64,000 nucleotides of DNA, taken from CAYJLF01 sp964371055 (GTDB lineage Bacteria; Eisenbacteria; RBG-16-71-46; CAIMUX01). Below, piece after piece: positions 35,701 to 43,172 of the stretch (position 1 is the first letter of the stretch; every line of letters starts with the position of its first letter). Made by a program: the position numbers and the translations under genes. The stretch is taken from contig CAYJLF010000012.1 of NCBI GenBank assembly GCA_964371055.1, positions 62,001 to 126,000 of the forward strand. Reading direction: 5' to 3'. A model generated the notes under the pieces. The model had not been told where the DNA came from, did no database searches, and worked only from the letters and a program-made list of their open reading frames with translations.

Positions 35701-36004
35701 GATTCTCAGGGATCATCTCAGTGTTCTCAGCGGAGAACTGCTGATCCGTCAGTCCAACCAGTGTGACGATCTGAGCGGGTTCGTTGCCTTGCTGAGGGAG
35801 ATCGCCCCGAACGTGTTGAATGAGGTGTTCGGGCTCATGCAACCGGAGGAAGTCGAACGCCATTGGGCCGCTCGGCTCGCAGGTAAGACGGAGGAGCGAA
35901 GGGCGGCTGCCGCGCTTGTCGATGCGGCCGGAAACTCCGATTGCTTGATGGCGGTAGCAGAGAGACTGCGTGCTAGATTCCCCGGCGCGTCCCGTCTGCG
36001 ATAG
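32735..36004 (+). CDS. SIR2-STAND NTPase fusion (anti-phage, Avs-like)
   Basis: A 1089-residue protein. Residues about 25-270 are a SIR2-like domain: nucleotide motif GAGAS (32-36), SLNWD (140-144) and the catalytic His region YKPHGD (167-172). Then a STAND-type P-loop NTPase with Walker A GPPGCGKS (323-330) and Walker B LVLIDDAQ (372-379), and about 600 residues of helical sequence likely to be the sensor. Known SIR2-STAND systems deplete NAD after sensing a phage protein; that role is inferred here. GTG at 32735 is the longest start, with AGGTGAAG upstream; an internal GTG at 32804 is also possible. It stands alone, back to back with hsdR. Confidence 0.82.
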   Translation: MWRRCLDEARTTEAATSIAEELRVANGVVVVGAGASVAAGYPLTRHLAPHVWHALDADPEAMEALARGLGVDSGIAKTLVGDDERVLRDAYAVIKSRPTTSLIFKRSFQSLDRTRAAEFSPAHDAIAELLHRRRVEFVVSLNWDTLLEAAFHRRYGRQLIPDGGWLYKPHGDANDLSSTWVLPHEPGHVPEALLIHINQLVQERPRVLLVVGYSERDEEILGRLIRPLEQRWRVARIGPTATGLLSMSCSADDAIPRLREIITNGRPELIGWEYVTFKNQHDLAAALDGRGLGPADVDACPRFPEVSAVVGSLRAAGSTTIQGPPGCGKSMLAYHAAYEFSKQGWEVLRLTEPDRPGIELLAQLESLPSPTLVLIDDAQHLNPTLIRSFQERAKPENPVMCVTNAALGDTRGVVHVSGERAVQTLASALRDRRDETLSIVRRFDPRIGDGWMETPLEARLREAEQQAQVPWQFCFILTGGETRARDDLAWLAGQDRADLLLSAIAARQLLTLDAGATVADLRTLAKALGRGDRWLEHAVGLCRSRRLVIGDQLIKCAHQRYAGAVLRSVFGRRDAAWQQGLAMLRQSILLGEPPLYGIAALLDELSFGRTAFGENDNALLDRPTLGRLRDRILAAAPDDVGGASLVLTYLRSFDSERQEWIRENGTVIGRWLTDISASHARSVAWLINDLGNISDATVKNEVISSVFCNARPESIARTLAAAPYTEWHSWGALLDRLWIGGREWCNRLRDVLPTPELCAKAETGSRADAHYVAALVHGLHAIDDSASLTVLEVAAEHISGRMNDDFPRSYYDFHEVFEFVLGYNIFRAKAPDARRRGIARRIFAGLNPERIATSICGAPRRYLSNSARLLAVVREASGRVGGAIIDQLDLAAIDRATGDIWGKPPHELIEFVGCIRDDGGEPSRSWISRHESEFEEMPGLFALIAPEVALRVKERGARVDIGISGVRGWKPATVTLRQLWHGDEEKTIQILRDHLSVLSGELLIRQSNQCDDLSGFVALLREIAPNVLNEVFGLMQPEEVERHWAARLAGKTEERRAAAALVDAAGNSDCLMAVAERLRARFPGASRLR

Positions 36005-36071
36005 GAAGACCACAGTGGGTGCCAGGAGATGACTCCGGTTCGGAGGTGGATAGGCACCAGAAGAGAAAGGG

Positions 36072-36099
36072 GCCGCCGTCAGCGAGTGAGGCGGCCCGT
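36072..36099 (-). terminator. Rho-independent terminator after the DUF932 gene
   Basis: A perfect 8-bp stem GGGCCGCC/GGCGGCCC with a 12-base loop; in the leftward direction it is followed by the pyrimidine tract CCTTTCTCTTCT. It ends the DUF932 transcript just beyond its stop. Confidence 0.75.
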
Positions 36100-36101
36100 G
36101 A

Positions 36102-36830
36102 TCAGAGCGCGAGCGCGCTCCGGAAGGTACTGGCGAGCCGGAGCCCGGCGTCCATCTGGACCCGCGGGCTCCGCGACTTCTGAACCTCGGTGAACGCATT
36201 GAAGAGCGACCAGGCGGTCCGGGGAGCGAACTCCTCGTGCGCCGGCTTCTCCCACGCCGCGATCACCTTGGGAAGGTTCGAGGCGGGCAGGACGTTCCGC
36301 CGGACGGCCTCGACCATGAGATGGTCAGCCGTCTCGGACGTGAGATCCCGCCCTTTCATCGCGGCGATCTCCGCGTGGATTCGGCTCTGCATCGAGGACA
36401 CCTTCGAGAGCATCCGGTAGATCAGGTCCGGGAGGTCCCGGAACACGTTCACCGTGTGCTTACGGTTCGTGCCGACCTCGCCGGAGAACGCGAGGTTGTC
36501 GCAGCAGAAGACGCGGGAGCCGGCGACAAGGCCGACGGACAGCGAGCGGTCGTACGAGTTCCGCAGACCGATCGCGAGGCCGTAGTCGGCGTGGTCCCCG
36601 CCGTTCCGGCAGGTCAGGACTCCAAACATCTGGAGTCCGTCGCGTGCGAGCGCGTATCGGGCATCCGTGATGGTGAGGCCGAAGCGGGGCACGTGGAGCT
36701 CGACTTCCTCGACGAAGCGGCCATAGGGCACCGGCACGTACGAGTCGGTCTCCTCGGGTACGGGGACGGAAGCGACGTCGGCTTTGGTCGCCTCCCAGCC
36801 TCCCCGGTGAAGAATCAGAGTACCGGACAT
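36102..36830 (-). CDS. DUF932-like mobile-element protein
   Basis: A 242-residue protein with features of the DUF932 (phage/plasmid) family: YVPVPYGRFVEEVE near the start, LQMFGVLTCRNG, YGLAIGLRNSYDRSLSVGLVAGSRVFCCDNLAFSGEV, and a C-terminal TAWSLFNAFTEV block. The family is common beside RadC-like and recombination genes on plasmids and ICEs; its biochemical role is not established. GAAAGGAGAG precedes the start. Second gene after the RadC-like protein. Confidence 0.75.
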   Translation of the reverse strand: MSGTLILHRGGWEATKADVASVPVPEETDSYVPVPYGRFVEEVELHVPRFGLTITDARYALARDGLQMFGVLTCRNGGDHADYGLAIGLRNSYDRSLSVGLVAGSRVFCCDNLAFSGEVGTNRKHTVNVFRDLPDLIYRMLSKVSSMQSRIHAEIAAMKGRDLTSETADHLMVEAVRRNVLPASNLPKVIAAWEKPAHEEFAPRTAWSLFNAFTEVQKSRSPRVQMDAGLRLASTFRSALAL

Positions 36831-36850
36831 GGCGTGGACTCTCCTTTCTG

Positions 36851-37279
36851 TCAGACGAGCAGGCCCTTTTCGCGGAAGGACAGGAACGATCCGTTCCCGC
36901 CCAGGATGACGTGGTCGAGGACCTCGATCCCGATCACCTTCCCCGTGTCAAGGAGGCGGACCGTGATCTCGACGTCGTCGTCCGAGGGCGAGACGTCGCC
37001 GGAGGGGTGGTTGTGCGCGAGGATCATCGCGGCAGCGGAGGCCAGAATGGCGGGCCGGAACACCTCCCGCGGGTGGACAATCGACGCGTTGAGACTCCCG
37101 ACCGAGATCGTCTCGATGGCGAGCACCGTGTGGCGGCTGGTGAGCAGTATCGCCATGAAGTGCTCGCGCTTCGCGTCCTTGAGCGACGGCGCGAGGAGCC
37201 TGGCGACATCCTCGGGCCTCCGGACGATCGGGGGCGTCTTGCCCCGGTAGCGGCGGGTCCGCAGTTCGGCGACATACAT
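36851..37279 (-). CDS. RadC-like JAB-domain protein (mobile-element form)
   Basis: A 142-residue protein containing only the JAB/MPN half of RadC: SVGSLNASIVHPREVFRPAILASAA, HNHPSGDVSPSDDD. The helix-hairpin-helix part of chromosomal RadC is absent. Such short RadC copies are common on plasmids, ICEs and phages. AGGAGG lies about 9-10 bases before the ATG. Co-oriented with DUF932 20 bases downstream. Confidence 0.9.
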   Translation of the reverse strand: MYVAELRTRRYRGKTPPIVRRPEDVARLLAPSLKDAKREHFMAILLTSRHTVLAIETISVGSLNASIVHPREVFRPAILASAAAMILAHNHPSGDVSPSDDDVEITVRLLDTGKVIGIEVLDHVILGGNGSFLSFREKGLLV

Positions 37280-37317
37280 GAGGTGATTCCTCCTGGTGGT
37301 CGGATGAGAAAGAAAGG

Positions 37318-37345
37318 CGGGCCTCGGGGATTTCCCGAAGGCCCG
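37318..37345 (-). terminator. Terminator after the RecB-like nuclease gene
   Basis: CGGGCC/GGCCCG with an inner CGGG/CCCG and a short bulge; leftward it is followed by CCTTTCTTTCTC. It separates the nuclease/annealing pair from the RadC-like/DUF932 pair, or attenuates read-through. Confidence 0.65.
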
Positions 37346-37379
37346 GCGGATGGGGTGAAACGAACGAGGGACGGAACGA

Positions 37380-38141
37380 TCACTCGCCCCGCCAAGCCTG
37401 GCAGTGGGCGAAGAACTCGCACTCGGAGCAGCGGTACGACGGATTCGGGAAGAAGCAGCCGGAGCGGATGGATCGGGCGACCGATTCGATCAGCCGGGCG
37501 GTCCAGGCGAGGTCCTCGACGGTGCGAGATGCCGGCAGCCGTTCAAGCCGCGGCGCCTTCGTCTTCAGGAGCGCGTCGATCCGGAGCGGCGGAACCGTTC
37601 CGGTCGCGAGGAAGCGCACGAGCGCGTAGGTGGAGAGCTGGAGGTGCCGCTCGAGCGATCCCGTGTCAAAGGTCCGGGCGGCGGTCTTGAGTTCCACCAG
37701 CGTGCCGTCCGCCTCCACAAGGTCGATGACTCCGCGCAGGCTCACGTCGAGTACCTCTCCGGTTTCCGGATCCACGAGGTCGATCTCGAATCGATCCTCG
37801 GTCAAGAGTGGGACCGTGCCGCTCGCCTGCTCCGCGTAGAGCATGACGAGTTCGCGGCCCTTCTCGGCGAGGATCTCCTTCGACTCCTTGGCCGGGAACA
37901 CCACCGGCTCGAGGTTCTGGGCGAACCAATCGGCCGCGAAGATGTCGGCCACCTTCTCGGCGGTCGGGGCCCTTCCGGCGAGCCGTTCCCGGTGGAACCA
38001 CTCGACGGCGGCATGCACCGAGGATCCGAAGGCGAGGGCGGCCGGGCGCCAGGGCGCCGGGATCTTGTCGATGTAGTGGAAGCGGTACTTCAGCGGGCAG
38101 AAGAGGTAGGTCTGGACCTGGCTAACGCTGAGGGGCTCCAT
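37380..38141 (-). CDS. PD-(D/E)XK nuclease, RecB/Cas4-like with Cys cluster
   Basis: A 253-residue nuclease: LSVSQVQTYLFCPLKYRFHYI at the N-terminus (first Cys), FGSSVHAAVEWF helix, core GVIDLVEADGTLVELKTAAR (catalytic Asp, Glu-x-Lys), then QLSTYALVRF and the C-terminal SYRCSECEFFAHCQAW cysteine trio. The four cysteines match the iron-sulfur cluster of AddB/Cas4-type nucleases. It probably resects ends for the annealing-like protein encoded upstream, whose stop it overlaps by 20 bases. Confidence 0.88.
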   Translation of the reverse strand: MEPLSVSQVQTYLFCPLKYRFHYIDKIPAPWRPAALAFGSSVHAAVEWFHRERLAGRAPTAEKVADIFAADWFAQNLEPVVFPAKESKEILAEKGRELVMLYAEQASGTVPLLTEDRFEIDLVDPETGEVLDVSLRGVIDLVEADGTLVELKTAARTFDTGSLERHLQLSTYALVRFLATGTVPPLRIDALLKTKAPRLERLPASRTVEDLAWTARLIESVARSIRSGCFFPNPSYRCSECEFFAHCQAWRGE

Positions 38142-38799
38142 GCGGGGCCTCCTTCAGCATGTGATCAATCGCCTCGGTCGCGGCGGCCTTCGTGACCGTG
38201 GCGAGCGACTCCACCTCGAAATACCCCTTGAGGTAGTCGTGGGCGGCGTCGTTCTCCAGACCCTGGCCGGCGAGAATGCGGAACAGATACCGGCGCTGGG
38301 CCTCGGTCATGACGGCACCGTTGCCGTTGCCGCCGGCCGATCCGTTCCGGGGAGCACTGCGGCCGTTGCCGCGGGACGCCCGGGAGGGAGCGGGGGGAGC
38401 ACCCGGTCCGAGGTCCTGGCTTTCGGGCGGGAAGGCGTCGCCGTCCAGCTCCTCGAAGGAGATGACGCCGACGTTGACGGCGTCGCGGAGGGCGCGGGCC
38501 TTCGCCCGGGTCTCGGCCATGCGGATCAGGTGCGGGACGATGAAGGAGTTCACATTCTCGGGGGTGGCGTCGCCGATCCCCTCGAAGCGGCCCTTCTTCG
38601 TCTCGACGAGCGCCTTGGCGATCGCGGTGCGGCCGTTCTCGTCGGAGGGGATCTGGACGAGGCGGGTCGCGACGCGCTGCAGGCCCTCGTCGTGAGCCTT
38701 CGAGAGGAGGCCCTGATAGGTGACGACCTCCTTCGTGCCGACGACGCGGCCGGTGCGGTCCTTGATCTCGATCGTGCGGATGAGCCCGTTCTGAGCCAT
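38122..38799 (-). CDS. Putative single-strand annealing/recombination protein
   Basis: A 225-residue protein with the pattern VTYQGLLSKAHDEGL, GRFEGIGDATPENVNSFIVPHLIRMAETRAKARALRDAVNVG, seen in Rad52-like or other phage/plasmid recombination-associated proteins, a Gly/Asn-rich linker (about 143-165), and a C-terminal helical module beginning MTEAQRRYLFRILAGQGL also found in phage recombination proteins. The neighbouring RecB-like nuclease makes an exonuclease/annealase pair likely. I would not assign the family without a profile search. AGGAGG precedes the ATG. Confidence 0.6.
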   Translation of the reverse strand: MAQNGLIRTIEIKDRTGRVVGTKEVVTYQGLLSKAHDEGLQRVATRLVQIPSDENGRTAIAKALVETKKGRFEGIGDATPENVNSFIVPHLIRMAETRAKARALRDAVNVGVISFEELDGDAFPPESQDLGPGAPPAPSRASRGNGRSAPRNGSAGGNGNGAVMTEAQRRYLFRILAGQGLENDAAHDYLKGYFEVESLATVTKAAATEAIDHMLKEAPHGAPQR

Positions 38800-38812
38800 G
38801 GGAATACCTCCT

Positions 38813-38884
38813 GTACCGTGCGTGAAGCTCGGGATTGTGGAAGGGACGGGGTGAGTGGAGAGCGGGTCTCCACCTGCACGGTAC
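38813..38884. repeat. Nested inverted repeat upstream of the annealing-like gene
   Basis: Outer 9-bp arms GTACCGTGC (38813-38821) and GCACGGTAC (38876-38884); inside, a 7-bp hairpin GTGGAGA/TCTCCAC (38855-38873) with loop GCGGG. The left arm overlaps the ribosome site of the leftward gene, so it may regulate that gene's translation. Confidence 0.45.
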
Positions 38885-39020
38885 GAGGAATCACAAGACC
38901 GGCGTACGGGGGTGGAGGTCAGGAACTCACGTCAGGTTGTGGACAACCGACTTCACGAAACGGGATCGTGCTACAGTAGCTGCCGGTGCGAATCCGTAAC
39001 GGACGGTACTTACAAAGCCA

Positions 39021-39036
39021 GTCACCAGGCGGTGAC
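39021..39036 (+). promoter_or_regulatory. Palindrome upstream of the nuclease-like/helical-repeat gene
   Basis: GTCACC AGGC GGTGAC is a perfect 6-bp inverted repeat with a 4-base loop, 97 bases before the ATG at 39133; GGTGACAC and a later GTGTCAC extend the symmetry. TGTGGACAA at 38938-38946 lies in GGTTGTGGACAACC. Either an operator or an RNA hairpin. The 333 bases from 38800 to 39132 otherwise show no gene. Confidence 0.35.
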
Positions 39037-39132
39037 ACAGGTGCCACGGCGATGCCTTCTGGCTCGCAGGCATGGAATAGGTGTCACAATGCACGACTCA
39101 CGACAACCGAACCCACATGGGGGAGCGACGAC

Positions 39133-42100
39133 ATGAATCCAGACTTCTCCCCACGGGCGTTTTACCGGGCTCGTCGGCCGGATCGCTTTTCGGACACGCT
39201 TCGTGAGGCAGAGCGCGGCCTTGATCGGCCCATGGTGGAGTACCATCTCGATACGATCACCAGCCGCAACCAGGAGGCTGCCTTCGAGCGGTTCGCACGA
39301 CTGCTTGCCACCCGAACGGTCTGCCCCAACCTCGTGCCGCACACCGGCCCCACCGGCGGTGGAGACAGTCGCGTGGATTCGGAGACATACCCGGTTGCCG
39401 AGGACCTTTCGCTCGCGTGGTACGTGGGTTCACCTGGGGCCGCCTCCGAGCGGTGGGCATTCGCGTTCAGTGCGAAGAGGGTCTGGCGGGCCAAGGTCAA
39501 ATCGGACATCGCCAAGATCGCAGCGACGAACCGCGGCTACACCAAAGCGCACTTCATAACCAATCAGTTCGTTTCGGATAAGAAGAGAGCTGCCCTCGAA
39601 GACGAGCTACGTGCCAAGCATGGCATCGACGTACGGATCTACGACCGGAATTGGATCCTCGACCGGATCTTCGAAGGAGGCCACGAGCAGCTCGCGATTG
39701 ACGAGTTGGCGATCCCACACTCTGTGCACAGCGCCCCCAAACCAGGACCGCGGGACACGGAGCGGCAACAGGAGCTGGAGGCGCTCGAGAGGCGCATCCA
39801 GGATGCGACCCAGGCCGGAGCGTTGACCTTCGCGCTCGTCGCGGACTCGATCGACGCCGCGACCGCGGCACGCGGCCTTGAACTACCCAGGGAAACGCTC
39901 GACGGTCTCTTCCAGCGCGCAGAGCGCCTGGCGGAGAGATGCGGCACAGTACACCAGCGACTCGTCGCAGCCTATCAGTGGGCGTGGACCGCATACTTCT
40001 GGTACGAAGACTATCCCCTCCTCTCCCGTCTCTACGAGAAGGTGTACCGGTGGGCTCTCGGAAGCGAGAACGCGTACGATCTCGAGCTGCTGACCAATCT
40101 CTGGTTCAACCTGCACACCGCCGTTCGGATGGGTGCGATCTCCGCGGCGGAGGCCGACTATGACGGTCGGACCGGCCGCTTGACCGAGGAACTCGATCGG
40201 CTGGCCCAACTCCCCGACCGGCCGAGCACGGTTCTGCAGGCGAAGTCGCTACGACTTCACATCCAGTTGAACCTGGACTTTCCCGATAGGGTCGACCCCG
40301 TTCTTTCCGAACTCGGCGATGTTATCCGGCAGTGCGAGGGGCTCGTAGGGTACCCGCTCAGACCGCTGGTCGAGGTCCTCGTCGAATTCGGCAAGGTTGG
40401 CGGCGACAGGCCCGCATACAACCAGCTCGTGGAACTCATAGAACAGGTGATGGCGGCCCGTGAAGGGGACGTTGCGGCCGCACGGATCCTCGTTCGGCGG
40501 GGTGGCCAGGAACTGGAGAACGATCGCCCATATCAGGCGATCCAATTCTTCGGGCGCGCCCTGACGCGCCTCTTCAAGCATGAAAGCCGACGGGAGATGA
40601 TCACAGCCCTCGCCCTCTGCGGGAGCGCGTACGAGGGCGTCGGCCTTCTCTGGGCAGCCCGAGGATCGCTTCTCACCGCCGCCTCCATCGCCGGGCAGGA
40701 CTTCTGGGCCGACCATCGCGTCTCCCCGAGGCTCATCGCGTGCACCAAACATTTGAAGTGGATCGAACTTCGGCAGGGCCGACTCCCGGAGGCGCTTGCG
40801 TGGCACGAAGTCGATCGCGTCTTTCGCAGCGTTCTCGCAGCACGAGGACACGATCGCAACGAGTTGTTTGCGGACGACATGAATTTCGATGGTGTTGTTA
40901 TGCTGCTGATGCTTAGAGCGGACCTTTCGGAACTGCAGGCGTTGACCAGATTGCCAGACGTTCTCGACCGGCTGGACCTTCCGGGATCTTCGATCGCGCT
41001 GGAGTACGCTCTCGGCCACGAAGACGAAGCAGTATCCGAGCTTCTTGCGCAAAGCAGAGCGGAGACCGTGCCCGAGATGTTCGCCATATGGCGTGATCAG
41101 CCCGCCGCCCACGAACTTCCCGCAGCACTCACTCTCGGTGAAGGCGACTCGGTCTCTCACCACTCCACGGTGCTTGGATGCCGAGTGACAGTCACGAGCG
41201 ACAACCGGCCCCCATGCTGCGAGCTTGCTGAGTCGATTCTCGCGGCCCTCGAGAGCATCCTCTCGACCGCGGCCCTAGAGCACGCTGTCTCGATGGAGCC
41301 GGCTCTCGAGATCACAGTGCGGCTGAACGATCGGGTCAGTGGCTTCTTCGATTTCACCGTGGAGGATCGTGCCGGCCGGCCCGTCGTCGAAGTGCGATGC
41401 AGCGCCTTCGACCCCAACGCTCTCCCGATCGCGGCGCAAGGGACGCTGAAGGGCAGAATGTTCGAGCTGCTGGCGTACCTCCTGCCGCGGGTGTTTCTCC
41501 TCGGCAGCGGTTCCGAGCTGATCACGAAACTGCTTGATGACGAGCGGGCTGCGGAGCGTGCGCTGGACTTCACTGGTAGCTTCGTCTCGCTCGGGAATCT
41601 CCTCGGTCGCGCTCCGAAGACGAGAATCTCGGCGTGGATGGGAGCCGATGCACGGGAGTATCCGCTCATGCGCTCCGCGGCCTGGGATGCGGAGGACCGG
41701 TTGACGAGAGCAGCTCGGGCAGAAGAGCCTCAATCCCGGAGACCCAAGGTCGTGAAGGAACCTGCGGATGTGCAATTCCGTCCTGCCAGACACGATCAGA
41801 TGGCGACGATGTCGCTCATCCGGATCCCCCTGTGGGATCAGGCCAAGTGGTGTGGCCTCGGGGTGATGACCGACCGCAAGGAGCTTGGGCTTCCGATCCT
41901 TGTCTTGATCTTCAAGGATCCGGCCTCGGCTGGTCAGATCTTCGAGGGGTGGCGGAAGGAGCTGGGACCGGCGGATACCGCCGAGAGGCTCCGGGTGACA
42001 ATCGTCCGCCGAATCAGCAAGACAAACCCGTTCGCCTATCGGGTCGTGATCGGCAGCAATTTCGGAGAGATGTCTTCTCTCCCCGGGGTTACCTATGCGT

Positions 42101-42411
42101 TCCTCGTATCGCGAACACTCACTATCGATCCTGACTCCGATACCAACCTGGAGACCTTCCTTGAAGGCTACCGGAAGGCGGGGCGCTATCTGCTGGTGTC
42201 GTCGATCAAGCTTGGAGACGATTTCGTGCCGGAGCTCAAGGGCGGCATCGAGAAGCGTGCGGTCTTCGTTCATGACGCATGGCAGCTCGGCCCAGATGAC
42301 CCGGACGGGATCGGGGTGGAACCAGACGACGACCCGATCATCCCCGCCGATCAGGACGACGCGCCGGTCATGGAACTTCTTCGCCGGAGGCGGGCTGAGT
42401 CGGCGACCTGA
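39133..42411 (+). CDS. Large nuclease-like protein with helical repeats, candidate defence effector
   Basis: A 1092-residue protein I cannot assign. Residues about 45-175 look like a restriction-endonuclease (Mrr-like PD-(D/E)XK) fold: FERFARLLATRTVCPNL, GGGD (75-78), VDSE (81-84), and FAFSAKRVW (111-119, Lys in the place of the E-x-K lysine), then a YDRNWILDRIF helix. Residues about 230-640 are helical, repeat-like (YQAIQFFGRALTRL, LWAARGSLLTAASIAGQ, LPEALAWHEVDRVF), resembling TPR. The last 400 residues are mixed alpha/beta with no motif I know. Length and plan resemble nuclease-sensor defence proteins but there is no P-loop. ATG at 39133 starts the natural-looking sequence; the frame is open upstream. 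Confidence 0.65.
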   Translation: MNPDFSPRAFYRARRPDRFSDTLREAERGLDRPMVEYHLDTITSRNQEAAFERFARLLATRTVCPNLVPHTGPTGGGDSRVDSETYPVAEDLSLAWYVGSPGAASERWAFAFSAKRVWRAKVKSDIAKIAATNRGYTKAHFITNQFVSDKKRAALEDELRAKHGIDVRIYDRNWILDRIFEGGHEQLAIDELAIPHSVHSAPKPGPRDTERQQELEALERRIQDATQAGALTFALVADSIDAATAARGLELPRETLDGLFQRAERLAERCGTVHQRLVAAYQWAWTAYFWYEDYPLLSRLYEKVYRWALGSENAYDLELLTNLWFNLHTAVRMGAISAAEADYDGRTGRLTEELDRLAQLPDRPSTVLQAKSLRLHIQLNLDFPDRVDPVLSELGDVIRQCEGLVGYPLRPLVEVLVEFGKVGGDRPAYNQLVELIEQVMAAREGDVAAARILVRRGGQELENDRPYQAIQFFGRALTRLFKHESRREMITALALCGSAYEGVGLLWAARGSLLTAASIAGQDFWADHRVSPRLIACTKHLKWIELRQGRLPEALAWHEVDRVFRSVLAARGHDRNELFADDMNFDGVVMLLMLRADLSELQALTRLPDVLDRLDLPGSSIALEYALGHEDEAVSELLAQSRAETVPEMFAIWRDQPAAHELPAALTLGEGDSVSHHSTVLGCRVTVTSDNRPPCCELAESILAALESILSTAALEHAVSMEPALEITVRLNDRVSGFFDFTVEDRAGRPVVEVRCSAFDPNALPIAAQGTLKGRMFELLAYLLPRVFLLGSGSELITKLLDDERAAERALDFTGSFVSLGNLLGRAPKTRISAWMGADAREYPLMRSAAWDAEDRLTRAARAEEPQSRRPKVVKEPADVQFRPARHDQMATMSLIRIPLWDQAKWCGLGVMTDRKELGLPILVLIFKDPASAGQIFEGWRKELGPADTAERLRVTIVRRISKTNPFAYRVVIGSNFGEMSSLPGVTYAFLVSRTLTIDPDSDTNLETFLEGYRKAGRYLLVSSIKLGDDFVPELKGGIEKRAVFVHDAWQLGPDDPDGIGVEPDDDPIIPADQDDAPVMELLRRRRAESAT

Positions 42412-42480
42412 TCGGCGCTGAGTGGGTGGGTTTGGCTGCCTTGCTGCCCCGGTGGTAGCACCAGCCTCCTGCTAGGGGGC

Positions 42481-42510
42481 TTGACGCAAACTGGAGGAGT
42501 GCGCTAGTCT
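42481..42510 (+). promoter_or_regulatory. Promoter of the AbrB/RelE toxin-antitoxin pair
   Basis: TTGACG (42481-42486), 18 bases, TAGTCT (42505-42510), 56 bases upstream of the antitoxin start. Confidence 0.6.
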
Positions 42511-42565
42511 GGCAGTACGACTTTCTAACTATCAACCTATGTCCACACGCACCAAGGAGCCCGAT

Positions 42566-42859
42566 ATGCCCACCAAGGCCCGGATCCGCCGAAAGTACCA
42601 GGTGACGATCCCGGAGGAGGTCCGCAAGACCTATCCCCTGGAGGAGGGCCAAACCGTCTCGGTCGAGGCCACCCCGCAGGGGATCCTCATCACGGCCGTC
42701 GCGGAGATCGACCCGGCCCAGGCGTGGTTCTGGAGCCCGCGGTGGCGCGCGCGTGAGGCCCAGGCGGACGCCGACTTCCAGGCCGGGCGCACGACGGAGA
42801 CTGCGTCAGCCGATGATGCCATCGCCGCCCTCAAGACCAAGCGCTCCCGAAAGCAATGA
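42566..42859 (+). CDS. AbrB/SpoVT-type antitoxin
   Basis: A 97-residue protein with the swapped-hairpin DNA-binding signature RRKYQVTIPEEVRKTYPLEEGQTVSVEATPQGILIT (about residues 6-41) and a helical C-terminal tail that would hold the toxin. AAGGAG lies 7 bases before this ATG; an ATG at 42539 is less likely. Antitoxins of this class also repress their own operon. Overlaps the toxin start by 4 bases (ATGA). Confidence 0.85.
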   Translation: MPTKARIRRKYQVTIPEEVRKTYPLEEGQTVSVEATPQGILITAVAEIDPAQAWFWSPRWRAREAQADADFQAGRTTETASADDAIAALKTKRSRKQ

Positions 42860-43128
42860 AGATCATCTTCTCGGCGACGTTCGCGTCCGGCTACCGCGCA
42901 CTTCCCATGGAGGCGCAGCGCAGAGCGGACAAGGCGATCCGGCTCCTCGCCGCGAAGGAGGGCGGAAAGCCCTTCCACCCGAGCCTCCGGGCGAAGCGGA
43001 TCCAGGGAACCCTGGACATTTGGGAGGCGAGCGTGACGATGAAGTATCGCCTCACCTTCCAGATCCATGAGGATACGCTGTATCTGCGCGTCATCGGCGA
43101 TCATGACGCCACGCTCAAGCGGCCGTGA
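42856..43128 (+). CDS. RelE/ParE-superfamily toxin
   Basis: A 90-residue protein, IIFSATFASGYRALPMEAQRRADKAIRLL...LRAKRIQGTLDIWEASVTMKYRLTFQI...LRVIGDHDA, with the RelE/YafQ layout (alpha hairpin, then strands with R and a terminal H-D). Likely a ribosome-dependent mRNA nuclease neutralised by the upstream AbrB-type protein. The family mixes RelE- and ParE-type targets; the sequence alone does not separate them. Confidence 0.85.
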   Translation: MKIIFSATFASGYRALPMEAQRRADKAIRLLAAKEGGKPFHPSLRAKRIQGTLDIWEASVTMKYRLTFQIHEDTLYLRVIGDHDATLKRP

Positions 43129-43172
43129 GCTCCGGCTCTCGGACCCACTGCTTATCATTCATCACAATCGAC

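Noticed and set aside
38975..39045. Sequence resembling part of a cobalamin riboswitch core (GCCGGTGCGAATCCG...AAGCCAG)
   Set aside because: The invariant GCCACTG-like box and GGGAAGGC segment are missing and the downstream gene is not B12-related, so the likeness is probably chance.
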